Shown here in pieces: positions 1-7,600 of a stretch of DNA of 64,000 nucleotides. This DNA is from Kitasatospora aureofaciens (GTDB lineage: Bacteria; Actinomycetota; Actinomycetes; Streptomycetales; Streptomycetaceae), in the NCBI GenBank assembly GCA_000720845.1, contig JODU01000004.1:124001-188000 (forward strand), written 5' to 3'. The notes under the pieces are model-generated. The model was not told the DNA's origin. It did not search any database and saw only the letters and a program-made list of their open reading frames with translations. The position numbers were made by a program, and so were the translations under genes. Each line of letters opens with the position of its first letter. Position 1 is the first letter of the stretch.

Positions 1-455
1 TCTCCACCAGTGGCCCCGCCCAGGCCGACACCATCCGCGCCGCGCTCGCGGTGACCGTCGACGGCGAGCCCCTCTTCCGCACCGTCCAGTCGACGTACAA
101 CGCGCTGGAGACCTCCGCCGGACCCGCGCTGGCCGAGGCGCACGAGGCCGGGCTCACCGTGATCGTCAAGGAGGGCATGGCCAACGGCCGGCTCGCGGAG
201 CCGCACGCCCCCGACGTCCTGAAGGCCGTCGCCGAGGAGACCGCCCTGGGCTGCGACGCGGTCGCGCTCGCCCTGGTCCTGCGGCAGCCCTGGGCCGGTG
301 TGGTGCTGTCCGGCGCGGCGACCGTCAACCAGCTCGGCTCCAACCTGCACGCCGCCGTGGTCGACCTCGACGACGACCAGGTGGCACGCCTCGGCGTACT
401 GGCCGAGGACCCGCACGCCTACTGGGCGCGCCGCGGTCAGCTGCCCTGGCACTGA
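1..455 (+). CDS. Aldo/keto reductase, C-terminal part (5' end outside window)
   Basis: The open frame enters from before base 1 and ends at TGA 453-455, so only about 150 C-terminal residues are visible. The text resembles the second half of an aldo/keto reductase TIM barrel: a segment on a strand leading to VQSTYNALE, then VIVKEGMANGRL, then a stretch like ALGCDAVALALVLRQPWAGVVLSGA, which matches the late barrel strands where NADPH phosphate is bound, followed by the usual PYWxxR-like tail (DPHAYWARRGQLPWH). The catalytic Tyr/Lys/Asp/His lie upstream and cannot be checked. Substrate unknown. It ends 103 bp before the TetR start and is probably a separate unit. Confidence 0.8.
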   Translation, partial: STSGPAQADTIRAALAVTVDGEPLFRTVQSTYNALETSAGPALAEAHEAGLTVIVKEGMANGRLAEPHAPDVLKAVAEETALGCDAVALALVLRQPWAGVVLSGAATVNQLGSNLHAAVVDLDDDQVARLGVLAEDPHAYWARRGQLPWH

Positions 456-521
456 GACCGCAGCCCCGCCGAAACCGCAGAACCCGTGACCGCCCGAGAG
501 GTGAGTCACGCACGCCCAGGG

Positions 522-560
522 TGAGACAGTGATGTCTCATATGGGTTATCGTTGTCTCAT
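522..560 (+). promoter_or_regulatory. TetR-type operator and promoter of the pqrAB-like operon
   Basis: A perfect inverted repeat TGAGACA-GTGA-TGTCTCA occupies 522-539. The right half-site TGTCTCAT (533-540) recurs exactly 20 bp downstream at 553-560, overlapping the proposed ATG at 559. A -10-like TATCGT at 547-552 would place transcription start at or next to ATG 559, giving a leaderless mRNA. A repressor bound here would cover the promoter core, which fits autoregulation of the adjacent TetR gene and the downstream transporter. Sites are seen directly; function is inferred. Confidence 0.7.
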
Positions 561-1110
561 GGCCGTCGATCGAGACCAGGTACTGCGCAGCGCCGCCGCC
601 CTGCTGACCCGGAAATCCACCGCGACCATGGATGAGGTCGCCAGGGCCGCCGGCCTCAGCCGGGCCACCCTGCACCGGCACTTCGCCGGGCGGGACGCCC
701 TCGTCCGCGCGCTGGAGTCGCTCGGCATCGCCGAGTGCGAGGCCGCGCTGAGAGCGGCCCGCACCGACGCGGGCCCGGCGGCCGACGCGGTGCGCCGGCT
801 GGTCCGCGCGATGGAGCCCTCCGCCGGTTTGCTCGCCTTCCTCTACACCGAGAACCAGTTGTTCGAGGGCGAGGAGCAGAACGAGGGCTGGACCCGCATC
901 GACGCCGGGCTCACCGAGTTGTTCCGCAGGGGCCAGGAGAGCGGCGAGTTCCGCATCGACCTCACCCCCGCCTGGCTCACCGAGGCGCTGTACGGCCTGC
1001 TGGCCTCCGGCGCCTGGGCGGTGACCGAGGGCCGCGTGGCCCGCAACGACTTCACCCACATGATCGTCGAGCTGCTGCTCGGCGGCGCACTCCGGAGAGA
1101 GGAACCATGA
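559..1110 (+). CDS. pqrA: TetR-family repressor, PqrA-like
   Basis: A 183-residue TetR regulator. The N-terminal helix-turn-helix is clear (about residues 10-50, including TMDEVARAAGLSRATLHRHF). The rest is a helical ligand and dimer domain. I chose ATG 559 because GTG 529 would start inside the operator palindrome and because a -10-like box sits 6 bp upstream of 559. The stop overlaps the start of the exporter gene (ATGA, 1107-1110), so the two are translationally coupled. Position, pairing and neighbours agree with PqrA, which I remember as the Streptomyces coelicolor repressor of a paraquat-resistance exporter; that identity is from memory. Likely autorepressor relieved by a cationic or redox-cycling compound. 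Confidence 0.75.
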   Translation: MAVDRDQVLRSAAALLTRKSTATMDEVARAAGLSRATLHRHFAGRDALVRALESLGIAECEAALRAARTDAGPAADAVRRLVRAMEPSAGLLAFLYTENQLFEGEEQNEGWTRIDAGLTELFRRGQESGEFRIDLTPAWLTEALYGLLASGAWAVTEGRVARNDFTHMIVELLLGGALRREEP

Positions 1111-2639
1111 CCCGCACCCTGCAGCCGGCCCACCCGACCGAGGCGGTGAAGCGCCCCGGCCGCTGGCTGGCGCTGTCCGTCCTGGTGCTGGCCGTGCTGC
1201 TGGTGGCCGTCGACGCGACCGTCCTCGGTCTCGCGACCCCCTACATCAGCGAGGACCTCGCGCCCTCCGGCACCCAGCTGCTCTGGATCGGCGACGTCTA
1301 CTCCTTCGTCATCGCCGGCCTGCTCGTCTCCATGGGCAGCCTCGGCGACCGCATCGGACGCAAGCGGATCCTGCTCGTCGGCGCCACCGCCTTCGGCGCG
1401 ATATCCGTCCTCAACGCCTACGCGCACACGCCCGAGGTGATGATCCTCGCCCGGGCCCTGCTCGGCGTCGCGGGCGCCACCCTGATGCCCGCCACCCTCG
1501 CCCTGATCCGCAACCTCTTCCACGACCCGCGCGAACGCAGCCTCGCCGTCGGCATCTGGGGCGCGGCGGCCTCCGCCGGCGCGGCGGTGGGTCCGGTCGT
1601 CGGCGGGTTCCTGCTGGAGCACTTCTGGTGGGGCTCCGTCTTCCTGATCAACCTGCCCGTGATGGCCGTCCTGGTCGTCGTCGGCGTCAGACTGCTGCCC
1701 GAGTCCCGCAACCCGAACCCGGGCCCCTGGGACCTGGCCAGCGTCGTCCTGTCCCTGATCGGCATGGTCGGCGTCGTGTACGCGGTCAAGGAGGCGGCCG
1801 CCCACGGGTTCGCCTGGGCCACGCTCGCCGCGGGCCTGCTGGGCGCCGCCGCGCTCTACGGCTTCGTCCGCCGCCAGCTGACCATGCCGGTCCCGCTGCT
1901 CGACATGCGGCTGTTCCGCAACCGCGGCTTCAGCGGCGCGGTCCTGGCCGACCTGCTGACCATCCTGGGCCTGTCGGGACTGGTGTTCTTCCTGTCCCAG
2001 TACCTGCAACTCGTCCAGGGCAGGGGGCCCTTCGAGGCGGGCCTGGCCGAACTGCCCGCCGCCGTCGGCGCGGTGGTGGCCGGGCTGATCGCCGGGCGCG
2101 CGGCCCGGCGTTTCTCGGTCCGATCCGTGGTCTCCGGCGGACTCGCCGCCGTCGGACTCGCGCTCGCCGCGCTGACCGTCATCGGCCAGCACACCCGCTA
2201 CCCGCTGCTCGGCGCGGCCCTGCTGGTCGTCGGCCTCGGCGCGGGCTTCGCCTTCACCGTCACGGCCGACGTGATCCTCTCCAGCGTGCCCGGGGAACAG
2301 GCGGGCGCCGCCTCCGCGGTCTCCGAGACGGCGTACGAACTCGGCGCCGCCCTCGGCATCGCCGTGCTCGGCTCCATCGTGACCGGCGTCTACCGCGACT
2401 TCACCGGCCCCGCCGGCACCCCGGCCGCGGCCCACGAGTCACTGGGCGGTGCGGTGCACGCCGCCGCCGGGCTCCCGGCGCCCGCCGGCCAGGCACTGCT
2501 CGACTCCGCCCGGCAGGCCTTCGTCGACGGCCTGGCCCTCGCGGCGGGCGTCGGCGCCGCCGTACTCCTGGCCGCCGCCGCGGCGTCCTGGTACCTGCTG
2601 CGGGGCCAGCGCCTGGAGGACGGGGTGGAACACCCGTAG
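1107..2639 (+). CDS. pqrB: MFS drug exporter, DHA2 family, PqrB-like
   Basis: A 510-residue proton-coupled efflux protein of the 14-helix DHA2 group. Seen: an early membrane helix ending in VAVDATVLGLATPYI (the D of DHA2 motif D1), the loop motif GSLGDRIGRKRIL (MFS motif A) near residue 75, and motif C-like text GAAVGPVVGGFLLE near 155, a signature of drug antiporters. ATG 1107 follows a GGAGAGAGGAA ribosome site and overlaps the repressor stop. Expected in the cytoplasmic membrane, exporting hydrophobic or cationic toxicants. If the repressor is PqrA, this is the paraquat-resistance pump PqrB. Substrate range cannot be read from sequence. Confidence 0.8.
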   Translation: MTRTLQPAHPTEAVKRPGRWLALSVLVLAVLLVAVDATVLGLATPYISEDLAPSGTQLLWIGDVYSFVIAGLLVSMGSLGDRIGRKRILLVGATAFGAISVLNAYAHTPEVMILARALLGVAGATLMPATLALIRNLFHDPRERSLAVGIWGAAASAGAAVGPVVGGFLLEHFWWGSVFLINLPVMAVLVVVGVRLLPESRNPNPGPWDLASVVLSLIGMVGVVYAVKEAAAHGFAWATLAAGLLGAAALYGFVRRQLTMPVPLLDMRLFRNRGFSGAVLADLLTILGLSGLVFFLSQYLQLVQGRGPFEAGLAELPAAVGAVVAGLIAGRAARRFSVRSVVSGGLAAVGLALAALTVIGQHTRYPLLGAALLVVGLGAGFAFTVTADVILSSVPGEQAGAASAVSETAYELGAALGIAVLGSIVTGVYRDFTGPAGTPAAAHESLGGAVHAAAGLPAPAGQALLDSARQAFVDGLALAAGVGAAVLLAAAAASWYLLRGQRLEDGVEHP

Positions 2640-2655
2640 CGCCACGACACGGAAA

Positions 2656-2698
2656 CGCGATGCGGCGGACCGCCCACCGGGCGGTCCGCCGCATCGCG
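2656..2698. terminator. Bidirectional terminator between exporter and plsC
   Basis: Perfect 20-bp inverted repeat (arms 2656-2675 and 2679-2698) with a 3-nt ACC loop, lying between two convergent genes. Confidence 0.85.
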
Positions 2699-2715
2699 TA
2701 CGCGGGTCCGCGGCG

Positions 2716-3438
2716 CTACGCCGCCTTCGCCTTGCTCGCGTACATGTCCACGTACTCCTGGCCGGACAGCCGCATGACCTCCGTCATCACGGAGTCGGTC
2801 ACGGCCCGCAGGACGTAGCGGTCGCGGTCCATGCCCTCGTAGCGGGAGAACTCCATCGCCTCGCCGAAGCGGACCGTGACCCGGCCCGGCCGCGGCAGGC
2901 CTGCGCCGCCCGGCTGGAGCTTGTCGGTGCCGATCATGGCGAACGGGACCACCGGGGCGCCGGTCATCAGGGTCAGCCGGGCGATACCGGTGCGGCCCCG
3001 GTAGAGACGGCCGTCGGGGGAGCGGGTGCCCTCCGGGTAGATGCCGAAGATCCGGCCCTCGTCCAGCACCCGCCGCCCGGTCATCAGCGCCGCGACCCCG
3101 CCCCGGCCGCCGTCGCGGTCGACCGGGATCATGCCGACGCCGGTGAAGAACCAGGCCATCAGCCGGCCCTTGAGGCCCTTGCCGGTGACGTACTCGTCCT
3201 TGCCGATGAAGACGACCTGCCGGTCGCAGACCAGCGGCAGGATCATCGAGTCGATGAAGGTGAGGTGATTGCCGGCCAGGATCACCGGACCCTCGCCCGG
3301 GATGTTCTCCACACCCTCCACCCGTGTGCGGAACATCAGGCGCATGATCGGGCCGAGCACTGCCTTGATGAACACGAAGCGGGACAACGGGCCCTCCGGT
3401 GTCGGGGATGCGGTATGAGTCTGTGCAGGTGAGGACAT
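2716..3438 (-). CDS. plsC: 1-acyl-glycerol-3-phosphate acyltransferase (PlsC family)
   Basis: A 240-residue acyltransferase of the LPLAT superfamily. The catalytic HX4D box is present as NHLTFID, the glycerophosphate-binding block as YPEGTRSPDGRLYRGR, and a later VVPFAMIG block matches family motif IV. It transfers an acyl chain to lysophosphatidic acid at the inner face of the membrane in phospholipid synthesis, though family members can have other acceptors. It is transcribed away from glpQ1 across a 397-bp gap that carries PHO-like repeats, so phosphate control of either gene is possible. ATG 3438 is the first in-frame start after an upstream stop. Length is normal for the family. Confidence 0.85.
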   Translation of the reverse strand: MSSPAQTHTASPTPEGPLSRFVFIKAVLGPIMRLMFRTRVEGVENIPGEGPVILAGNHLTFIDSMILPLVCDRQVVFIGKDEYVTGKGLKGRLMAWFFTGVGMIPVDRDGGRGGVAALMTGRRVLDEGRIFGIYPEGTRSPDGRLYRGRTGIARLTLMTGAPVVPFAMIGTDKLQPGGAGLPRPGRVTVRFGEAMEFSRYEGMDRDRYVLRAVTDSVMTEVMRLSGQEYVDMYASKAKAA

Positions 3439-3835
3439 TACTCGGGCCCCGGGGGGTCACGCACCTCGGGTCACCCGGGTCTTACACGCCGTTGACGCGT
3501 GTTCACCTGCGGCGCGTGGGCGTTGCGCGGCGGTAACACGCACGCGGCGATGTGAGGCAGGTCGCGTCCGCGAGGACCGGGTCCGCAGCGCGGCCACGGC
3601 CCGGATCGAAGCACATCCGGGCCGCGCACCGGGTGAGGCGCGCCGCCCGGGTGCCGTCACGGAGCCCGTGCCCTTCGCCTACCCCGGCACGCCGCCGTCA
3701 AGCCGACGGCACGTCAGCGTCCGCGTCCCACACGACATCCCCGCGCACCCGCGTGTTCGGGCCGCGGTCTCCCGCTCGTCATGTACGCGCCCCTACGATC
3801 GGCCCGCACGGAACGGTCGACGGCAGGAGGGCCCC
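3439..3835. other. Intergenic region plsC/glpQ1
   Basis: A 397-bp divergent gap. It holds PHO-like repeats near 3469-3511, a TAACAC -10-like box at 3534-3539, a TACGAT box at 3794-3799 and the AGGAGG ribosome site at 3825-3830. I see no convincing extra gene. Confidence 0.6.
3469..3511 (+). promoter_or_regulatory. Possible PHO box (PhoP direct repeats)
   Basis: Four 11-nt units resembling the Streptomyces PhoP repeat (consensus near GTTCACCCGGC): GGTCACCCGGG at 3469, TCTTACACGCC at 3480, GTTGACGCGTG at 3491 and GTTCACCTGCG at 3501. Spacings are 11, 11 and 10 bp. The first and last fit the consensus well; the middle two are degenerate. It lies 31 bp upstream of plsC and about 325 bp upstream of glpQ1, a known type of PhoP target, so either could be the controlled gene. 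Confidence 0.5.
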
Positions 3836-5002
3836 ATGGGAACGCAGGAGTCGGACGAGCGGGCGGGCGGCGGCACCGGACGGCGGGCGCTCCTCGGGGC
3901 GGCGGTGCTCGGCGCGGGCGGGGCCGTACTGGGCCTGCCCGGGACGGCGAGAGCCGCCGACGCCCGGCACGGCGGCGGGGTGCAGAGCCTGCCCGTACCG
4001 ACCGTCATCGGTCACCGCGGTGCCAGCGGCTACCGCCCCGAGCACACCTTCGGCTCCTACGAGCTGGCCCTGGACCTGGGCGCCGACATCGTCGAGGCGG
4101 GCGACCTGGTGCCCACCAAGGACGGTCACCTCGTCTGCCGGCACGAGCCGGAGATCGGCGGCACCACGGACGTCGCCGACCACCCGGAGTTCGCCGACCG
4201 CAAGCGCACCACACTGCTCGACGGGGTCTCCACGACCGGCTGGTTCACCGAGGACTTCACGCTCGCCGAGCTCAAGACGCTCCGCGCCACCGAGCGCATC
4301 CCGGCCAACCGCCCGCACAACACCCTCTACGACGGCCGCTGGGAGATCCCCACCTTCGAGGAGGTGCTCCGCTGGCAGAACGAGCAGACCCGCAAGCGCG
4401 GCAAGCAGGTCTGGATCTACCCCGAACTCAAGCACCCCACCTACTTCCGCAAACTGGGCCTGGGCACGGAGGAGCGCCTGGCACGGCTGCTGCGCAAGTA
4501 CGGCAAGGACCGGAAGAACTCGCCCGTCATCATCCAGTCCTTCGAGCCCACCAGCATCCAGCGGATGAACAAACTCGTCGGCAACCCCCTCGCCGTCCTG
4601 CTGTCCGGCGCGAACACCCGCCCCTGGGACTTCGTCGAGACCGGCGACCCGCGCACCACGGCCGACCTCGTCACGCCCAAGGGACTGAAGGAGATCGCCT
4701 CCTACGCGCAGGGCATCGGCCCGACCCTTGACCTGATCATCCCGAAGGACTCCGCCGGGCGGCTCACCGAGCCGACGACGCTCGTCCGTGACGCACATCG
4801 AGCGGGCCTGATCCTGCACCCGTACACCATGCGCAACGAGAACCCCTTCCTTCCCGCGGAGTTCCGCAAGGGCGGCGACCCCGACGCCTACGGCGACGTC
4901 TTCGGCGCGTTCCGGACGTACTTCGCCACCGGCATCGACGGCATCTTCACCGACAACCCGGACACGGGCGTGCTGGCCCGCGAGGACTTCGTCAACGGCT
5001 GA
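3836..5002 (+). CDS. glpQ1: Secreted glycerophosphodiester phosphodiesterase
   Basis: A 388-residue enzyme that splits extracellular glycerophosphodiesters into glycerol-3-phosphate and an alcohol, a source of phosphate and carbon. ATG 3836 is preceded by AGGAGG at 3825-3830. The N-terminus carries a Tat-type signal (GRRALLGAAVLGAGG, then cleavage near TARAADA). The GDPD domain follows: HRGASGYRPEHT with the catalytic His, a metal-binding acidic block, TKDGHLVCRHEPEI with the second catalytic His, and the late IDGIFTDNPDTG block typical of the family. A GC-rich hairpin terminator follows. Location next to PHO-like repeats matches phosphate-controlled glpQ1 of Streptomyces coelicolor (recalled). 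Confidence 0.88.
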   Translation: MGTQESDERAGGGTGRRALLGAAVLGAGGAVLGLPGTARAADARHGGGVQSLPVPTVIGHRGASGYRPEHTFGSYELALDLGADIVEAGDLVPTKDGHLVCRHEPEIGGTTDVADHPEFADRKRTTLLDGVSTTGWFTEDFTLAELKTLRATERIPANRPHNTLYDGRWEIPTFEEVLRWQNEQTRKRGKQVWIYPELKHPTYFRKLGLGTEERLARLLRKYGKDRKNSPVIIQSFEPTSIQRMNKLVGNPLAVLLSGANTRPWDFVETGDPRTTADLVTPKGLKEIASYAQGIGPTLDLIIPKDSAGRLTEPTTLVRDAHRAGLILHPYTMRNENPFLPAEFRKGGDPDAYGDVFGAFRTYFATGIDGIFTDNPDTGVLAREDFVNG

Positions 5003-5030
5003 GCGCACACACCCGGTTGGGGTGACCTTG

Positions 5031-5062
5031 GGCCGCCCGGGCAACCCGTCGCCCGGGCGGCC
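5031..5062. terminator. Terminator after glpQ1
   Basis: Perfect 12-bp stem (5031-5042 with 5051-5062) and an 8-nt loop, no T-tract. It ends only 8 bp before the next gene's first start codon. Confidence 0.75.
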
Positions 5063-5070
5063 GCGTCGAC

Positions 5071-5577
5071 GTGCATATGACGCACGACCTGCTCACCTCT
5101 CTGCGCCCCCTGCTCACCGCCGAGGCCTCGGCCGAGGCATATGCGTCCGGAACCGAGCCCGGCGACCTGGAACAGGCGGTCTGGCTGCGCCTGCTGGAAC
5201 GCCTGGCGGCCGACGGCCCGCCCCCCGACCCGCACCGCTGGCTGCGCGGCGCCGTCCGCACCGAGGTCCGCCGTACCCGCCGCACGGCCCGCAACGAGCG
5301 GCCGTACGGGACCGAACCCGCCGGTGTCGCCGTGGACGCCCACGAGCCCGAGCGGCTCGCGCTTGCCGCGGCCCGGCACCGCGCGCTGCGCGACGCCGTG
5401 CGCCGGCTGCCGGGCCGCTGCCCCCGCCTGATGGAGGCCCTGTTGTCGCCCAGGGACCTCACATACCGGGAAATCGCGGGGGAGTTGGGTATCTCACAGG
5501 GCAGTCTTGGCCCGGAACGCTCCCGATGTCTGGGATGTCTGCGGCGATTGCTGACGCCGGAGGTTGCGGCCGGCTGA
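5071..5577 (+). CDS. Small ECF-type sigma factor-like protein
   Basis: A protein of 168 residues from GTG 5071, or 166 from ATG 5077; no good ribosome site separates the two. Residues about 30-80 resemble sigma region 2 (DLEQAVWLRLLE ... HRWLRGAVRTEVRRTRR) and residues about 110-165 resemble region 4 with a helix-turn-helix (LTYREIAGELGISQGSLGPERSRCL). It would direct RNA polymerase to a small set of promoters. No anti-sigma gene is adjacent, and the start lies right behind a terminator hairpin, so a promoter must overlap that hairpin or some readthrough occurs. Target genes cannot be inferred. Confidence 0.7.
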   Translation: MHMTHDLLTSLRPLLTAEASAEAYASGTEPGDLEQAVWLRLLERLAADGPPPDPHRWLRGAVRTEVRRTRRTARNERPYGTEPAGVAVDAHEPERLALAAARHRALRDAVRRLPGRCPRLMEALLSPRDLTYREIAGELGISQGSLGPERSRCLGCLRRLLTPEVAAG

Positions 5578-5634
5578 GGACGGGGATAGGAGTGGGGGAC
5601 CACAGGTGATCAGGTGAGCGGGAGGCATGCGCAC

Positions 5635-6132
5635 ATGGGCATGAGCGTGACCATCTCGGCGGCGACCGAACAGGATGCCGAGCAGATCTTCCGGCTGCAG
5701 TACCTCTGCTTCCAGAGCGAGGCGGCGCTGTACGCCAACTACCGCATCGACCCGCTCGTCCAGACCCTGGACTCCGTGCGCGAGGAGGTCGCCGCCGACT
5801 GCGTCTTCGTGGCGCGGCTCGGCGACGAGGTCGTCGGCTCGGTGCGGGGGCGGGTGACCGAGGACGGGGCGGCGGCCATCGGCAAGCTCTGCGTCCACCC
5901 CCGCCTCCAGGGGCACGGCATCGGAGCCCGGCTGCTGCGGGCCGCCGAGTCCGCCCTGGTCGAGGAGCGTGGCGCCAAGCGGTTCCGGCTGCACACCGGG
6001 CACCGCAGCGAAGGCAACCTGCGGCTGTACCGCCGGGTCGGCTACGAGACGGTGGGGACCGCCGAGGGCACCGACGGCGTACCCATGATCGTCCTGGAGA
6101 AGCCGGCGGAGACGTACGCGACCACGGCCTGA
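5635..6132 (+). CDS. GNAT-family N-acetyltransferase
   Basis: A 165-residue single-domain GNAT protein. The acetyl-CoA pyrophosphate loop is LCVHPRLQGHGIGARLL (Q-x-x-G-x-G), followed by the C-terminal strand-helix NLRLYRRVGYETVG. ATG 5635 sits 9 bp after GGAGG (5621-5625); ATG 5641 two codons later is an alternative. Substrate unknown: the family acetylates amines on small molecules, peptides or proteins. It is convergent with the following membrane-protein pair. Confidence 0.8.
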   Translation: MGMSVTISAATEQDAEQIFRLQYLCFQSEAALYANYRIDPLVQTLDSVREEVAADCVFVARLGDEVVGSVRGRVTEDGAAAIGKLCVHPRLQGHGIGARLLRAAESALVEERGAKRFRLHTGHRSEGNLRLYRRVGYETVGTAEGTDGVPMIVLEKPAETYATTA

Positions 6133-6156
6133 GCTGCCGCCGGGTCCCGGCGACCG

Positions 6157-6573
6157 CTACGCGGTGCGGGCCCGGCGCAGCCAGTACAGGGCAGACAGCG
6201 GCAGCAGCACGGGAATGAAGAGGTACCCCATCCCGTAGTCCGACCACACGGTCGCGTCGGGGAAGGCCGACGGCTCCACCAGCGTCCAGGTGCCGACCGT
6301 CAGCACCCCCACCAGTTCGGCGGCGCAGCACACCTGCGCCGCCTTGCGGGCCGTCTCGCCGCCGCGCACCAGGGTGTAGGTGATGAACCCGTAGACGACA
6401 CCCGCCAGGGCCGACAGCGCGTAGGCGAGCGGGGCCCGGTCGAACTCGGTGGCGATCTGGTACGCGGACCGCGACACCGCGCCGACGACCATCACGCCGT
6501 ACAGCCACACCAGCAGGATGCCGGGCCCGCCGATCAGCCGCTGCCCGGTCCGCTTCTCCTGCGTGGCCACCAT
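6157..6573 (-). CDS. Small integral membrane protein, unknown function
   Basis: A 138-residue protein with about four hydrophobic segments (ILLVWLYGVMVVGAV, APLAYALSALAGVVYGF, a third around CCAAELVGVLTVGTW, and YLFIPVLLPLSALYWL) and basic ends. The start ATG 6573 follows GGGGAGG with 5-nt spacing; an earlier in-frame ATG would put that ribosome site inside the coding region. It begins 1 bp after the stop of the upstream gene, so the two are coupled and probably form one membrane unit. I recognise no catalytic residues. Confidence 0.75.
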   Translation of the reverse strand: MVATQEKRTGQRLIGGPGILLVWLYGVMVVGAVSRSAYQIATEFDRAPLAYALSALAGVVYGFITYTLVRGGETARKAAQVCCAAELVGVLTVGTWTLVEPSAFPDATVWSDYGMGYLFIPVLLPLSALYWLRRARTA

Positions 6574-6574
6574 C

Positions 6575-6934
6575 TCAGCCTCCCCAGATGTCATACAGCC
6601 GGACCTCCAGGACGGCGAGGACGACCCCGCCGGCCGCGACCGTCACCGAACCCCAGCGGGTGCGCTCGGCCAGCGACATGAACCCCGCCGCCGGCACACA
6701 GGCGAAGGCGCCCAGCAGATACGCGACGAAGATCGTCGTGCCCTGCTCCGGATCCTCGCCCCGCGCCAGCTGCACGACGCCGACCACCAGCTGGATCAGC
6801 GCCAGCGCCGAGACCACGGCCATGCCGATGAAGTGCCAGTCCTTCGTCGGCTGGTCACGGTAGGCGGCCCAGCCGCACCAGGCGGCCAGCAGCAGTGCGG
6901 CGACGCCGGTCACCAGCGTCAGGACGTCAAGCAT
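6575..6934 (-). CDS. Small integral membrane protein, unknown function
   Basis: A 119-residue protein with about four predicted membrane helices (LTLVTGVAALLLAAWCGW, FIGMAVVSALALIQLVVGVV, a central TIFVAYLLGAFACVPAAGF, and SVTVAAGGVVLAVLEV). It is first in a two-gene operon and its stop is 1 bp from the start of the next membrane gene. Chosen start: ATG 6934, the first Met before the hydrophobic region. No family was recognised; size and pairing suggest a heteromeric membrane complex, which is inference. Confidence 0.7.
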   Translation of the reverse strand: MLDVLTLVTGVAALLLAAWCGWAAYRDQPTKDWHFIGMAVVSALALIQLVVGVVQLARGEDPEQGTTIFVAYLLGAFACVPAAGFMSLAERTRWGSVTVAAGGVVLAVLEVRLYDIWGG

Positions 6935-7266
6935 GGCAGCGAGCCTATTACGGCCCAAAAGGCCCGCCGTCCCCGGCCCCGGGGCCCGGCCGAGGCGCGG
7001 CTCTGCGCCGTCGGCATCCTCACCACGGCCCTCGTCGCCGCCGGCACGGGGACCGTGGCGTTGGCCACAACCCACCGGGCCGGCGAACTCGACGCCGACC
7101 TGGTGGTCACCGGCCTCCCGGCCTTGTCGGCACTGGTCACCGAGGGCGGAATCGAGATCACCGCCCGAGGCTGATCGGAATCCCTGGGACCGCCTGCTGT
7201 CCACCGCTGTCCAGTATCCGGACGGCGGTCTCCGGCCAGGGGCATACGTCTGCTTTACTGATCGGC
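6935..7266. other. Intergenic region upstream of the metNIQ leader
   Basis: A 332-bp gap. A plus-strand frame ending at 7174 encodes a hydrophobic-looking tail (GILTTALVAAGTGTVALATT), but it lacks a plausible start near that part and I do not call it a gene. The 3' end holds the presumed promoter of the leader peptide (TTTACT at 7254-7259). I see no SAM riboswitch core. Confidence 0.5.
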
Positions 7267-7356
7267 ATGAGCACCACGAGCGACCGCACCCCTGCGACCG
7301 AGGCGACGACGACGCCCGGTGCTCGTTGTATGTGCCGCCGAATGTGCGCCTTCTAG
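7267..7356 (+). CDS. Cys/Met-rich leader peptide upstream of metNIQ
   Basis: A 29-residue open frame, ATG 7267 to TAG 7356. It is Thr-rich at first and ends in GARCMCRRMCAF, with three Cys and two Met within eight residues. A TTTACT -10-like box ends 7 bp before the ATG, so the message may be leaderless. Placement 245 bp before a methionine importer gene fits a ribosome-mediated attenuator that senses charged tRNA-Cys or tRNA-Met, as short Cys-rich leader peptides do in other actinobacteria. A weak hairpin follows at 7375-7405. Only the frame and composition are seen; regulation is inferred. Confidence 0.6.
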   Translation: MSTTSDRTPATEATTTPGARCMCRRMCAF

Positions 7357-7600
7357 AGGGCCCCCGCACCACCTGAGCCTCGCGCCCCGAAGCGAGCGCC
7401 CGCTCATGCCCGCCCGCGCCCGACGCGCACGCGGCCCGAGCCACGCCCCGCGCACACGTTTCTCCCCGGTCCCACCGCCATGGCGCACCGCCACCGCGAG
7501 AACCGTGCCGCGTTCCGAAGGCCCCCAAGAACCCGAAGAACAACGCCCCGTGCCCGGCGCACACCACCGCGCCGCGCACTCGACAGTGACGGAAACCCAC

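Noticed and set aside
6998..7174. Hydrophobic plus-strand frame upstream of the metNIQ leader
   Set aside because: It ends at 7174, but no ATG or GTG with a ribosome site precedes the hydrophobic part; possibly a remnant.
6935..7600. SAM riboswitch before metNIQ
   Set aside because: No recognisable SAM-I, SAM-II or SAM-IV core. The leader peptide is a better explanation.
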